Source of the DNA: Euryarchaeota archaeon UBA287
Lineage (GTDB): Archaea; Thermoplasmatota; UBA186; UBA287
Direction: 5' to 3'
Length of the DNA stretch: 6,876 bases
Assembly: GCA_002495235.1 (NCBI GenBank)
Contig: DAEG01000103.1
Coordinates: forward strand, 1-6,876
The notes beneath the pieces are model-generated. The model worked only from the letters and a program-made list of their open reading frames with translations. It was not told where the DNA came from and did no database searches. This document shows, in pieces, positions 1 to 5,591 of the stretch (positions within the stretch are counted from its first letter, which is position 1; each line of letters opens with the position of its first letter). The translations under genes were made by a program, and so were the position numbers.

Positions 1-1210
1 CAAAGAGAACGCATCCGCCTATCATCACGGCGGCGTACACCACCAGCTTGAGCACCACCTCCCATGGCATGTGGTAAGCCACGAGGAGACCATACTGTGT
101 CGGATCCATCAGCGGAAAGAGCCATTCCCCAAGCCCCATGGGAGTGCCGAGATACCATGCAAGTCCGCCAACAGGTCTGCTGCCACCGCGGACAAAGGCC
201 CCGATGTAGGAGTTCTGCCCTATGTATGGTATGTTCCTGGTCCACAGGAGCATGGCTATCATGTTGACGTTGGCCAGCACCGCCTGAACAAGTATGACGG
301 GTATGTTGCTCGCGTATAGGAGCTTTATCGGGTACCTGCCTCTCGCGCCCCTGACCCTGCCGTGCGATATGGGCAGCTCTACCCTGGTGGACTCGAAGTA
401 CACGACGATCAGGAACACCGCTATCGTCCCTATCATTGCTATCAGCGTGTTCGGGTTTCCACCCGGCTTGATGAAGAACACGGACTCGAAATTGCTCATC
501 ACGCCACCCATGCCCAGGTTCTGGAAGTCATAGACGAGGCCGGGTATGAGTCCGCTCGGCGGATTGCTCATGCTGAGCGGGTTTGCCGAATCCATTGGCA
601 GCCAGTTTATCGTGCCCGTTATTATCTGCAGGCTCACGTTAGCGGCTATGAACAGGGATATCCCAGAGCCGATCCCCCACTTGCTCACCACTTCGTCCAT
701 GAGCATGATTATGTAAGCGCCGAAGCCGATCTGCAGGGCTATTATCAGTATGCCTCCCCAGTGCCCCATCACCGACTCGAGCGCCGATGAGGGCGGCATC
801 GAACCACCGACAGTGAATATTATGGCCTCGAATATTATCATCAGTATACCGAAGAACTTCTGTGAACCCTGATAGAGCGACTGATCATCCTCGTCCGTGA
901 GGTCAAGGTTTATTATTCTCGCTCCCACGAAAAGCTGCATTATTATCGAAGCGGTGACTATGGGCCCTATGCCTAGGTGCATCAGAGAGCCCTGATAACC
1001 CGCCATTATGGTCCTGAAGGGCGCAAAAAGGTCCGTGGCGCTCGGGCTGAGCCCGTACACGGGGACGTAACAGAGGAACAGGTATATCGCTACTATGATC
1101 CCCGTCCACAGCATCTTCCTCGAGAATGAGACGTGCTCCTCAGGATCCTTGACAGCCGGCAGGTACTTAAGGACAGGCTTTATGACGTAGAGCCTGCTTC
1201 TCTCAGCCAT
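1..1210 (-). CDS. secY: Preprotein translocase subunit SecY (3' end cut off by window)
   Basis: This is the pore subunit of the archaeal Sec translocon, which moves nascent proteins across or into the cytoplasmic membrane. Hand translation gives 403 uninterrupted codons from ATG at 1210 to the window edge, with no frameshift. Visible landmarks are TM1 at about 34-52, a plug/TM2 region ending in LGIGPIVTASIIMQLF (78-93), the loop LDLTDEDDQSLYQGSQK (102-118), TM3 at about 118-135, TM4 at about 150-170 followed by DEVVSKWGIGSGISLF, and the cytosolic loop between TM6 and TM7 with basic residues and RYPIKLLYASNIPVIL (292-307), which docks ribosomes. The sequence stops inside TM8, so TM8-TM10 are missing. 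The start overlaps the uL15 stop by 8 nt. Only a weak AAGGT lies 5 nt upstream, so translation may depend on coupling. The external loop between TM5 and TM6 is long, about 50 residues. The identification is very secure. Confidence 0.97.
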   Translation of the reverse strand, partial: MAERSRLYVIKPVLKYLPAVKDPEEHVSFSRKMLWTGIIVAIYLFLCYVPVYGLSPSATDLFAPFRTIMAGYQGSLMHLGIGPIVTASIIMQLFVGARIINLDLTDEDDQSLYQGSQKFFGILMIIFEAIIFTVGGSMPPSSALESVMGHWGGILIIALQIGFGAYIIMLMDEVVSKWGIGSGISLFIAANVSLQIITGTINWLPMDSANPLSMSNPPSGLIPGLVYDFQNLGMGGVMSNFESVFFIKPGGNPNTLIAMIGTIAVFLIVVYFESTRVELPISHGRVRGARGRYPIKLLYASNIPVILVQAVLANVNMIAMLLWTRNIPYIGQNSYIGAFVRGGSRPVGGLAWYLGTPMGLGEWLFPLMDPTQYGLLVAYHMPWEVVLKLVVYAAVMIGGCVLF

Positions 1211-1580
1211 TTGTAACCTTCCCGCCAGCCGCCTCTATCTTGGCCTTCGCGCTCGCGGAGCACTCATCGACCACGACGGTTATCGCTCTCTCCACCCTGC
1301 CGCTGCCGAGAAGCTTGTCATATCCCTCCTCCCTCAGATCCATGAAGTCTCCCTCTCTCCTGTTCAGATCACCGACGTTTATGACCCTCTTCTCGACCCT
1401 GTTCTTGCTCTTGAAGCCTTTCCGCCCATAGGCGTCAGGGGCGTATTTGATCATGTAGATGTACTTGTGCTTGTGAAGACCCGCATTGCCCTTTCCACCC
1501 TTGGTACCTCCACCTCTCGCACCTTTCTTACCCATACCGAACGTGCCCGAACCTCTCATCTTCTTTGTCCTGTCGCGCAT
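1203..1580 (-). CDS. rpl15: Large ribosomal subunit protein uL15
   Basis: This protein of the large subunit threads a basic, glycine-rich N-terminal tail into 23S rRNA. The 125 residues begin MRDRTKKMRGSGTFGMG and continue through a Gly/Lys/Arg-rich stretch (8-34) to HKHKYIYMIKY (36-46), which matches the archaeal form (MHKHKW..VLKY). A globular C-terminal part with INVGDL (67-72) and VVVDECSASAKAKIEAAGG (102-120) follows. It is a little shorter than the roughly 140-150 residues I recall for many archaeal members. The upstream GTG at 1586, which overlaps the uL30 stop as GTGA, would add Met-Lys. I prefer ATG 1580 because GGTG lies 5 nt upstream, like neighbouring genes, and because MRDR fits the family start. 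The stop overlaps secY by 8 nt. Confidence 0.95.
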   Translation of the reverse strand: MRDRTKKMRGSGTFGMGKKGARGGGTKGGKGNAGLHKHKYIYMIKYAPDAYGRKGFKSKNRVEKRVINVGDLNRREGDFMDLREEGYDKLLGSGRVERAITVVVDECSASAKAKIEAAGGKVTNG

Positions 1581-1582
1581 TT

Positions 1583-2038
1583 TCACACCATCCTCATTAT
1601 CAGATCATCGATGCTCTCACGTTTTCCAAGGGATCCTCCCTCGGTGAAACTCCTCTTGGTGCTTCTGTAACCCTTTCTCGGCGGGCTAAGCCTGAACAAC
1701 GGCTTCACATCATCCATCTTTCTCCACACGACATCGCCCCGTTCCAGGGCCTCAGCCAGAGAGACAAAACCGTCGAAGCCCTGGGTCTTCAGGTATTCCG
1801 GGGTTATCGGCCTGCCGCCAGTCAGCCTGCCTCTGCGCTCTATCAGAGCAGCCAGCGTCTCAGTGCTTATCTCTCCCCAGGTCACATAGTCCTTCACCTT
1901 CTGAAGGGTTCCCTTCAGCTCAGGGGTCATGCGCTCGATGACGCAGTGGTTCACCCTGGTGAGATGCATCATCCTCATGGCGTCGTTCACATCGGACCTT
2001 ATCCCTATGATCCCTCTGACCCTGACTATGCATATCAT
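1583..2038 (-). CDS. rpl30: Large ribosomal subunit protein uL30 (archaeal long form)
   Basis: This large-subunit rRNA-binding protein has 151 residues, matching the archaeal/eukaryotic long form (bacterial L30 is about 60). The first part, MICIVRVRG then LTRVNHCVI, is the ferredoxin-like core shared with bacterial L30. It is followed by the archaeal block QKVKDYVTWGEISTETLAAL, RRGRLTGGRPITPEYL and a C-terminal region with FRLSPPRKGYRSTKRSFTEG. The frame stays open 32 codons further upstream inside uS5, but those residues do not resemble the family. The ATG at 2038 overlaps the uS5 stop as ATGA and has AGAGGTG (2043-2049) 4 nt before it. The downstream end overlaps the GTG of the possible long uL15 form. 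Confidence 0.97.
   Translation of the reverse strand: MICIVRVRGIIGIRSDVNDAMRMMHLTRVNHCVIERMTPELKGTLQKVKDYVTWGEISTETLAALIERRGRLTGGRPITPEYLKTQGFDGFVSLAEALERGDVVWRKMDDVKPLFRLSPPRKGYRSTKRSFTEGGSLGKRESIDDLIMRMV
1586..1595 (-). promoter_or_regulatory. Composite ribosome binding site of uL15
   Basis: GAGGATGGTG on the minus strand. GAGG (1592-1595) lies 5 nt before GTG 1586, while GGTG (1586-1589) lies 5 nt before ATG 1580. Each half suits a different start, so the choice is not settled by spacing alone. Confidence 0.55.
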
Positions 2039-2763
2039 AGCGCACCTCTGGTGCTGATCATCTGTTTTAGCGCATTGAAAGTGGCGTAGCTCATGTTCAC
2101 CTTGGTCCTGGTCTCTCCGCTGGTGAAGGTCCACACGTCCTTTATCCCCGCTAGAACAAGGACCCTCTTGGCGGTGTCGTTGGCCACAACTCCCAGACCT
2201 CTGGGTCCGGGCAGTATCGTTATCTCGGCAGAGCCGCTCTTGCCCTTGACGGCAAACGGGACTGAATGGTCCTTACCGCAGCCGCACTGCCACGAGCCGC
2301 AGCCCCTTTTCACGTGTATCATGTTGAGCTTCGCCCTCCCGACGCCCTTCCTTATGGCGCTTCCGACCTCCTTGGCATGGGCCCTGCCTATGCCTATGTA
2401 TCCGTTCCCGTTCCCGACAAGGGCTGTGACCGCGAAGCGCGTCCTTCTGCCGCTGTCGCTCATGCGCTGGACCATGTTTATCTCTATTATGTCCTCCTTC
2501 AGTTCTCCGAGGAGGAAATCGACGATCTCCGGCTCCTTTATAGCCATGTTCTTCTCGAGGATCTCATCTATGGTCTTTATGTTCCCATCCCTCACCAGCT
2601 GCCCCAGCCTAGTCTTTGGTACCCAGCCCGGAAGCAGGACCTCCTGCTCCTTGACGACCTCTTCTACGATCTCCTGCGGCTTTTCAGCAACGACCTCACC
2701 GGCTGTTCCCCCGACTGCCTCTCCCTTGACCTCGTCCTTTACCTTCTCATCATCGTCAGCCAT
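2035..2763 (-). CDS. rps5: Small ribosomal subunit protein uS5 with acidic N-terminal extension
   Basis: uS5 helps line the mRNA entry channel of the 30S subunit and contributes to decoding accuracy. The 242 residues comprise three parts. Residues 1-45 are an acidic, low-complexity tail (14 Asp/Glu and 5 Lys in the first 41, no Arg or aromatics). The archaeal N-terminal region begins at WVPKTRLGQLV (47-57). The S5 core carries SDSGRRTRFAV, then VGNGNGYIGIGRAHAKEVG (116-134), the archaeal cysteine-rich RGCGSWQCGCGKDHSVPF (153-170) and GPRGLGVV (186-193). Two ATG codons sit in tandem. The one at 2766 overlaps the uL18 stop as ATGA, but the one at 2763 has the better Shine-Dalgarno spacing, so I start there. 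The alternative adds one Met. The 3' end overlaps uL30 by 4 nt. Confidence 0.97.
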   Translation of the reverse strand: MADDDEKVKDEVKGEAVGGTAGEVVAEKPQEIVEEVVKEQEVLLPGWVPKTRLGQLVRDGNIKTIDEILEKNMAIKEPEIVDFLLGELKEDIIEINMVQRMSDSGRRTRFAVTALVGNGNGYIGIGRAHAKEVGSAIRKGVGRAKLNMIHVKRGCGSWQCGCGKDHSVPFAVKGKSGSAEITILPGPRGLGVVANDTAKRVLVLAGIKDVWTFTSGETRTKVNMSYATFNALKQMISTRGAL

Positions 2764-3218
2764 CATTCACCTCCGATAGCATTGAGCACCTTCTCGAAAA
2801 GATCCTCCGCACCTGTGTGCTTGCCTTTCATCCTGTCCTCATCGCACTCCAGACCGAATGGCATCTCCACACCACTGTCCACGACTCCTCGTATGCAGCA
2901 TCTCATCCTCTCATTTGCTCGGGGATCCACAAAACCGACATCGACCACGGCTTCCTCGATGCCTAGGGTCTTCGCCTTTTTGCCTGCGAGATAGCCTGTC
3001 AGATAGGCCGCCGGCACGCTGGCCGTGCTCCTGTCCCATCCCGGAAGTTCCTTGCTGGTCGCTCCGGTCAGGACAAAGTCCTTCTGATTCCTGTACTCTA
3101 CAAACTGAACGATCGTGTGCCTGGACGTGAGCCTTATGACACACCTGGGCTTTCTGGAAGCCAGAAGCTTCAGCCTCTTTCTGTAATCCGTTCTCCCTTC
3201 TCTTCTTCTCTTCAGCAT
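2763..3218 (-). CDS. rpl18: Large ribosomal subunit protein uL18
   Basis: uL18 binds 5S rRNA and, with uL5, anchors it in the central protuberance of the large subunit. The 151 residues start with the family's basic block RRREGRTDYRKRLKLL (4-19), followed by RCVIRLTSRHTIVQFVEY (25-42) and AAYLTGYLAGKKAKTLGIEE (70-89). The C-terminal region contains DRMKGKHTGAEDL. Many archaeal members have about 10 more N-terminal residues before the RRREG block and are longer overall, so this is a compact version. The ATG shares one base with the eL19 stop (TAATG). GGGGGAG, inside the last eL19 codons, is the ribosome binding site. The last codons GGA GGT GAA encode Gly-Gly-Glu and are at the same time the ribosome binding site for uS5. 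Confidence 0.96.
   Translation of the reverse strand: MLKRRREGRTDYRKRLKLLASRKPRCVIRLTSRHTIVQFVEYRNQKDFVLTGATSKELPGWDRSTASVPAAYLTGYLAGKKAKTLGIEEAVVDVGFVDPRANERMRCCIRGVVDSGVEMPFGLECDEDRMKGKHTGAEDLFEKVLNAIGGE
2767..2774 (-). promoter_or_regulatory. Ribosome binding site of uS5
   Basis: GGAGGTGA on the minus strand, formed by the last sense codons of uL18. It abuts the first of two tandem ATGs (2766) and lies 3 nt before the second (2763). Measured from GGAGG the gaps are 3 and 6 nt, favouring the second ATG. Confidence 0.8.
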
Positions 3219-3682
3219 TATTTCTCCCCCTTAGGTATGTTTATGCCTGCCATCTCGAGGTGCGTCTTCAGATGCGACACGCTCCTGAAAGTCCCTCCGG
3301 ATGCTCTCCTGTAGAACAACCTGTACGTCCTCCTGTCTATGGTGCCATCATCCCTGATCTCTCTGAGATACCTGCGTATCGCCCTTATCCTGGTCATCCA
3401 CGAGGTCTTCCTTGAGTATCTCGCGTTCTTGCTGCCCCTTCTGCTGCCGTAACCCTTCCTCTTGCCCTTTTCCTTCTGGGCATCCAGGGCTTTTGCTCTG
3501 GCTCTGGAGGTCCCCCTCACGTACTTCTTTGTTATGAGCCCTCTGTCTATCAGCTTTTTTATATCCTCTCTGGTGACCGCGGTGGCCACTTCATCGGTGC
3601 GATCCGGGTCTATCCACACCCTGGACTCACCACACTTGAGGATCTCTGAAGCCATCCTCCTGTGGTTCCTCAACTCGGTCAT
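3218..3682 (-). CDS. rpl19e: Large ribosomal subunit protein eL19
   Basis: eL19 is found in archaea and eukaryotes but not bacteria. It has a small globular N-terminus and very long basic helices that lie on the large-subunit surface near the tunnel exit and subunit interface. The 154 residues include the N-terminal helical domain with ILKCGESRVWIDPDR (14-28), the basic signature RARAKALDAQKEKGKRKGYG (60-79) and GSRRGSKNAR (79-88), WMTRIRAIRRYLRE (95-108) and a basic C-terminal part with YRLFYRRASGGTFRS (120-134). Length is normal for archaea. The frame is open for 102 codons upstream, but that stretch is eL32 in another frame. ATG 3682 is supported by GGAGGTG (3687-3693) 4 nt upstream and by the ATGA overlap with the eL32 stop. 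Confidence 0.97.
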   Translation of the reverse strand: MTELRNHRRMASEILKCGESRVWIDPDRTDEVATAVTREDIKKLIDRGLITKKYVRGTSRARAKALDAQKEKGKRKGYGSRRGSKNARYSRKTSWMTRIRAIRRYLREIRDDGTIDRRTYRLFYRRASGGTFRSVSHLKTHLEMAGINIPKGEK

Positions 3683-4014
3683 TTCGCACCTCCGTTGAGC
3701 ACTCTTATTCCCTTCTCTTGCGCTATCCGCTCCATCTCGATCCTCTTCTTCCTGCCAACGCTCCCTCTTATGCGGGCGACCTCCATCCGGGGGTCTAGAT
3801 CCTCGAGCTCTCCCGGATTGCTCACCAGCACCTCTCTGAGCCCGCAGGGGTGCAGACCTCTCTCGGCCAGGGGCGTTCTGTACCCTATGGAAACGACGTC
3901 CTGCCTGTAGCCCTTGTGATCTCTCATCTTGGAGTGGTGCCCCTTGGGCCTTCTCCAAGATGTGCCAAGGCGCCTGTACCTGAACCATTCCTGACGCTTG
4001 AATCTATCGCTCAT
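3679..4014 (-). CDS. rpl32e: Large ribosomal subunit protein eL32 (short form)
   Basis: eL32 is an archaeal/eukaryotic large-subunit protein. The 111 residues start almost directly at the family signature: FKRQEWFRYRRLGTSWRRP (5-23) followed by KGHHSKMRDHKGY (24-36). Further along are VSIGYRTPLAERGLHPCG (41-58) and VARIRGSVGRKKRIEM (79-94), the folded core. Other archaeal members generally carry more sequence before the signature (about 130 residues in many, far more in haloarchaea), so the N-terminus is minimal here. Tandem ATGs occur. The one at 4017 overlaps the uL6 stop as ATGA, but AGGAGG (4020-4025) ends only 2 nt from it and 5 nt from the one at 4014, so I choose 4014. The last codons contain GGAGGTG, the ribosome binding site for eL19. 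Confidence 0.95.
   Translation of the reverse strand: MSDRFKRQEWFRYRRLGTSWRRPKGHHSKMRDHKGYRQDVVSIGYRTPLAERGLHPCGLREVLVSNPGELEDLDPRMEVARIRGSVGRKKRIEMERIAQEKGIRVLNGGAK
3687..3693 (-). promoter_or_regulatory. Ribosome binding site of eL19
   Basis: GGAGGTG on the minus strand, encoding Gly-Gly at the end of eL32, 4 nt before ATG 3682. It is one of the best sites in the window and excludes the longer open frame upstream as an N-terminal extension. Confidence 0.82.
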
Positions 4015-4532
4015 CATATCCTCCTGACAAGGTATGCTCCATCCTGGAACACTCTCCTGTCTTTTCTCTTTATCTTGGTCGCCCTCTCTATGTTCGCTGC
4101 CGTCTGCCCGACATTCTCCCTGTCCATTCCTGTGACGGTCATTTCCTCTTTAGATACCTCTACCTTAACACCCTCGCATATCTGGGCTACCCTGGGGTTG
4201 CGCTCACCGAGGAAGTTAGATATCGTGACGGCGTCCTTCTTGACGTCTATCTTCACCGGGAAGTGAGCATAAACCACCTTCAGCTTGTATTCGAAGCCCT
4301 CGGTAACGCCCTTTATCATGTTCCTCACGTGAGCGGCATAGGTGCCCAGAAGGGCCGTAGCATCCTTCTTGTCTATCGCGGGCGTGAAGACTATCCTGTT
4401 CCCGTCCTTAGCGACGTTCACATACTCTCTTCTTATCTCCCGTGATAACTCCCCCTTCTTGCCCCTGATGTACACGACGGAACCCTCGACCCTCGCTTCT
4501 ATGCCTTCCGGGATCTCAACAATTTTCTCCAT
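4014..4532 (-). CDS. rpl6: Large ribosomal subunit protein uL6
   Basis: uL6 sits near the sarcin-ricin loop and the factor-binding site of the large subunit. The 172 residues form the usual two repeated alpha/beta domains. The N-terminal domain runs from IPEGIEARVEG (7-17) with the strand VVYIRGKKGELSREI. The C-terminal domain begins around YKLKVVYAHFPVKIDV (82-97) and has NFLGERNPR (106-114). The archaeal/eukaryotic signature region VGQTAANIERATKIKRKD (141-158) then VFQDGAY (161-167) is complete. The start is separated from the uS8 stop by 8 nt. GAGGTGG (4536-4542) overlaps that stop and ends 3 nt before the ATG. This is one of the few junctions here with a real gap. The end overlaps or touches eL32. 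Confidence 0.97.
   Translation of the reverse strand: MEKIVEIPEGIEARVEGSVVYIRGKKGELSREIRREYVNVAKDGNRIVFTPAIDKKDATALLGTYAAHVRNMIKGVTEGFEYKLKVVYAHFPVKIDVKKDAVTISNFLGERNPRVAQICEGVKVEVSKEEMTVTGMDRENVGQTAANIERATKIKRKDRRVFQDGAYLVRRI
4020..4025 (-). promoter_or_regulatory. Ribosome binding site of eL32
   Basis: AGGAGG on the minus strand, encoding the Arg-Arg near the end of uL6. It ends 2 nt before the first ATG (4017) and 5 nt before the second (4014), favouring the second. Confidence 0.78.
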
Positions 4533-4540
4533 TTTCCACC

Positions 4541-4924
4541 TCAGTATATGTAAGCGAGAAGCTTGCCTCCGATGTGCCTCTGTTTTGCGTCATCATTCGT
4601 CATTATGCCCTCGACCGTGGTCAGTATGAGCCTGCCGAAGTTCTTTGCTGGAAGGTATCTTGCCTCGAACTTCTCCATGTCCTCGAGCTTCACTGAGAAC
4701 CTCGGGCTGATGACCCCGCAGTTGTTTATCCTGCCGTTCAGCCTGACGATCATGATACCTCCCCTGTGATCGTCCAGCAGCTCGAAATCCTTCACGTAGC
4801 CGCAAGCCTTTACGACATCAAGCACACTTACGAGAAGCCCCGATGTGGGTTTGATCACCACTTCATCCTTTCCCGCGATCTGGGCGTTTTTTATCTCAAC
4901 CAATGCTTTAGTTAACGGATTCAT
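4541..4924 (-). CDS. rps8: Small ribosomal subunit protein uS8
   Basis: uS8 binds the central domain of 16S rRNA early in 30S assembly. The 127 residues match the archaeal form: MNPLTKALVEIKNAQIAGKD (1-20), VVIKPTSGLLVSVLDV (22-37), NNCGVISPRFSVKLEDMEKF (67-86), RYLPAKNFG (89-97) and the C-terminal rRNA-binding part TTVEGIMTNDDAK (102-114), ending GGKLLAYIY. The frame is open 21 codons upstream, but that stretch overlaps uS14 and lacks similarity. The ATG at 4924 lies 5 nt after the uS14 TGA and has GGTGAT (4929-4934) 4 nt upstream. In bacteria S8 represses its own operon by binding the L5 mRNA; I see no clear evidence for or against that here. Confidence 0.97.
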   Translation of the reverse strand: MNPLTKALVEIKNAQIAGKDEVVIKPTSGLLVSVLDVVKACGYVKDFELLDDHRGGIMIVRLNGRINNCGVISPRFSVKLEDMEKFEARYLPAKNFGRLILTTVEGIMTNDDAKQRHIGGKLLAYIY

Positions 4925-4929
4925 TTTTA

Positions 4930-5085
4930 TCACCAGTACTTCTTGAAACCAACATCCGTGGCGATCTCCCTGAAACACTGCCTGCACAGATGCATCCCGT
5001 ACCTGCGGACTATCCCTCTCCTTCTACCGCACCTGACACAGCCGTCCACTCTGCCATACATCTTCTGTCTAGTCTTCACCTTCAC
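4930..5085 (-). CDS. rps14: Small ribosomal subunit protein uS14, zinc-binding, 51 residues
   Basis: uS14 is part of the 30S head. Hand translation gives 51 residues, the normal size of the short archaeal form. Four cysteines form a zinc ribbon: CVRC at 16-19 and CRQC at 34-37, followed by FREIA and the C-terminal GFKKYW. The start is a GTG at 5085 overlapping the uL5 stop as GTGA. GAGGTG (5091-5096) lies 5 nt before it. Other possible starts are a GTG at 5079 and an ATG at 5061, but the latter would remove eight N-terminal residues and has no ribosome binding site at the right distance. The TGA stop is followed at once by TAA, overlapping the spacer before uS8. The gene is short enough to be dropped by length filters. 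Confidence 0.93.
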   Translation of the reverse strand: MKVKTRQKMYGRVDGCVRCGRRRGIVRRYGMHLCRQCFREIATDVGFKKYW

Positions 5086-5591
5086 TCTACCACCTCTATT
5101 CCAAGGTTCCTTGCGAATGACATAGCCTCATCGCGCTTGATCCTGTGTTTTGCTGGAACACTCCTGCTCCTGATCTTCCTGCGCTCGATCCTGTAGCCCA
5201 TCCTATCGAGAGTCACGTTGACGTCCATCCCGAACATCCCGAGCTCAGGATTGTATCTTATGCCCTCAAGATCGGTGTACTCCGGAATGCCGAAGGCAAA
5301 ATTGCCCATCCTGTCAAAGTTCCTTGACTTCAGCGTGTTGTTCTTGGCCTTTACAGCCCTCTGAAGGAATTCGTGGGCGTCCTTCCCCCTCAGGGTAACC
5401 TTGCATCCGATTGGCATCCCCTTCCTTATGCCGAAGTCCCTGTTGGTGCTCTTCGCGTAGGCCCTTGAGGGCTTTCTGCCGGTGAGGAATCCCAGGAGCT
5501 GCTCCGCCTTGGCCAGCCGCTCCCCGGCCTCACCAACGCTTATCGAGACCGTGACCTTTGCCATTCTCGGCTTCATGATACTCTCATTCAT
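5082..5591 (-). CDS. rpl5: Large ribosomal subunit protein uL5
   Basis: uL5 binds 5S rRNA in the central protuberance together with uL18 and touches the P-site tRNA. The 169 residues include VTVSISVGEAGERLAKAEQL (13-32), the conserved LTGRKPSRAYAKSTNRDFGI (36-55), RKGMPIGCKVTLRG (56-69), FGIPEYTDLEGI (100-111) and FGMDVNVTLDRMGYRIERR (120-138), with a basic C-terminal part. The length is usual for archaea. I choose ATG 5591, which overlaps the eS4 end by 8 nt, because GGAGGGGA (5597-5604) is well spaced before it. The ATGs at 5576 and 5564 are possible alternatives. The first would still leave the conserved core intact. The 3' end overlaps the uS14 start as GTGA. Confidence 0.97.
   Translation of the reverse strand: MNESIMKPRMAKVTVSISVGEAGERLAKAEQLLGFLTGRKPSRAYAKSTNRDFGIRKGMPIGCKVTLRGKDAHEFLQRAVKAKNNTLKSRNFDRMGNFAFGIPEYTDLEGIRYNPELGMFGMDVNVTLDRMGYRIERRKIRSRSVPAKHRIKRDEAMSFARNLGIEVVE
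5091..5096 (-). promoter_or_regulatory. Ribosome binding site of uS14
   Basis: GAGGTG on the minus strand in the last codons of uL5, 5 nt before GTG 5085. It supports the GTG start that overlaps the uL5 stop. Confidence 0.78.

Noticed and set aside
362..790. Plus-strand open frame of 142 codons rich in His, Tyr and Arg
   Set aside because: It lies opposite secY, whose frame is unbroken; the residue composition is what the reverse of a membrane protein with many ATA and ATC codons gives.
903..1109. Minus-strand open frame of 68 codons inside secY
   Set aside because: It is a different frame within the intact secY coding sequence, and its translation has no family resemblance.
1..1210. A frameshift or pseudogene in secY, suspected because no full-length frame closes within the window
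   Set aside because: Translating all 403 codons by hand shows no stop or shift; the gene simply runs off the edge.
1565..2089. Plus-strand open frame of 174 codons
   Set aside because: It is the complement of uL30, with low-complexity, unfamiliar translation and no ribosome binding context.
2093..2994. Two long plus-strand open frames of 228 and 242 codons (2093-2779 and 2266-2994)
   Set aside because: They lie opposite uS5 and uL18, have no recognisable domain, and the minus-strand genes there are clear family members. Open antisense frames are expected from this codon usage.
3683..3988. 102-codon N-terminal extension of eL19
   Set aside because: The stretch is eL32 read in another frame; the strong ribosome binding site at 3687-3693 and family length fix the start at 3682.
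4533..4540. Promoter or terminator in the gaps between uS14, uS8 and uL6
   Set aside because: The gaps are 5 and 8 nt and are taken up by ribosome binding sites; there is no room for a TATA box or a terminator.
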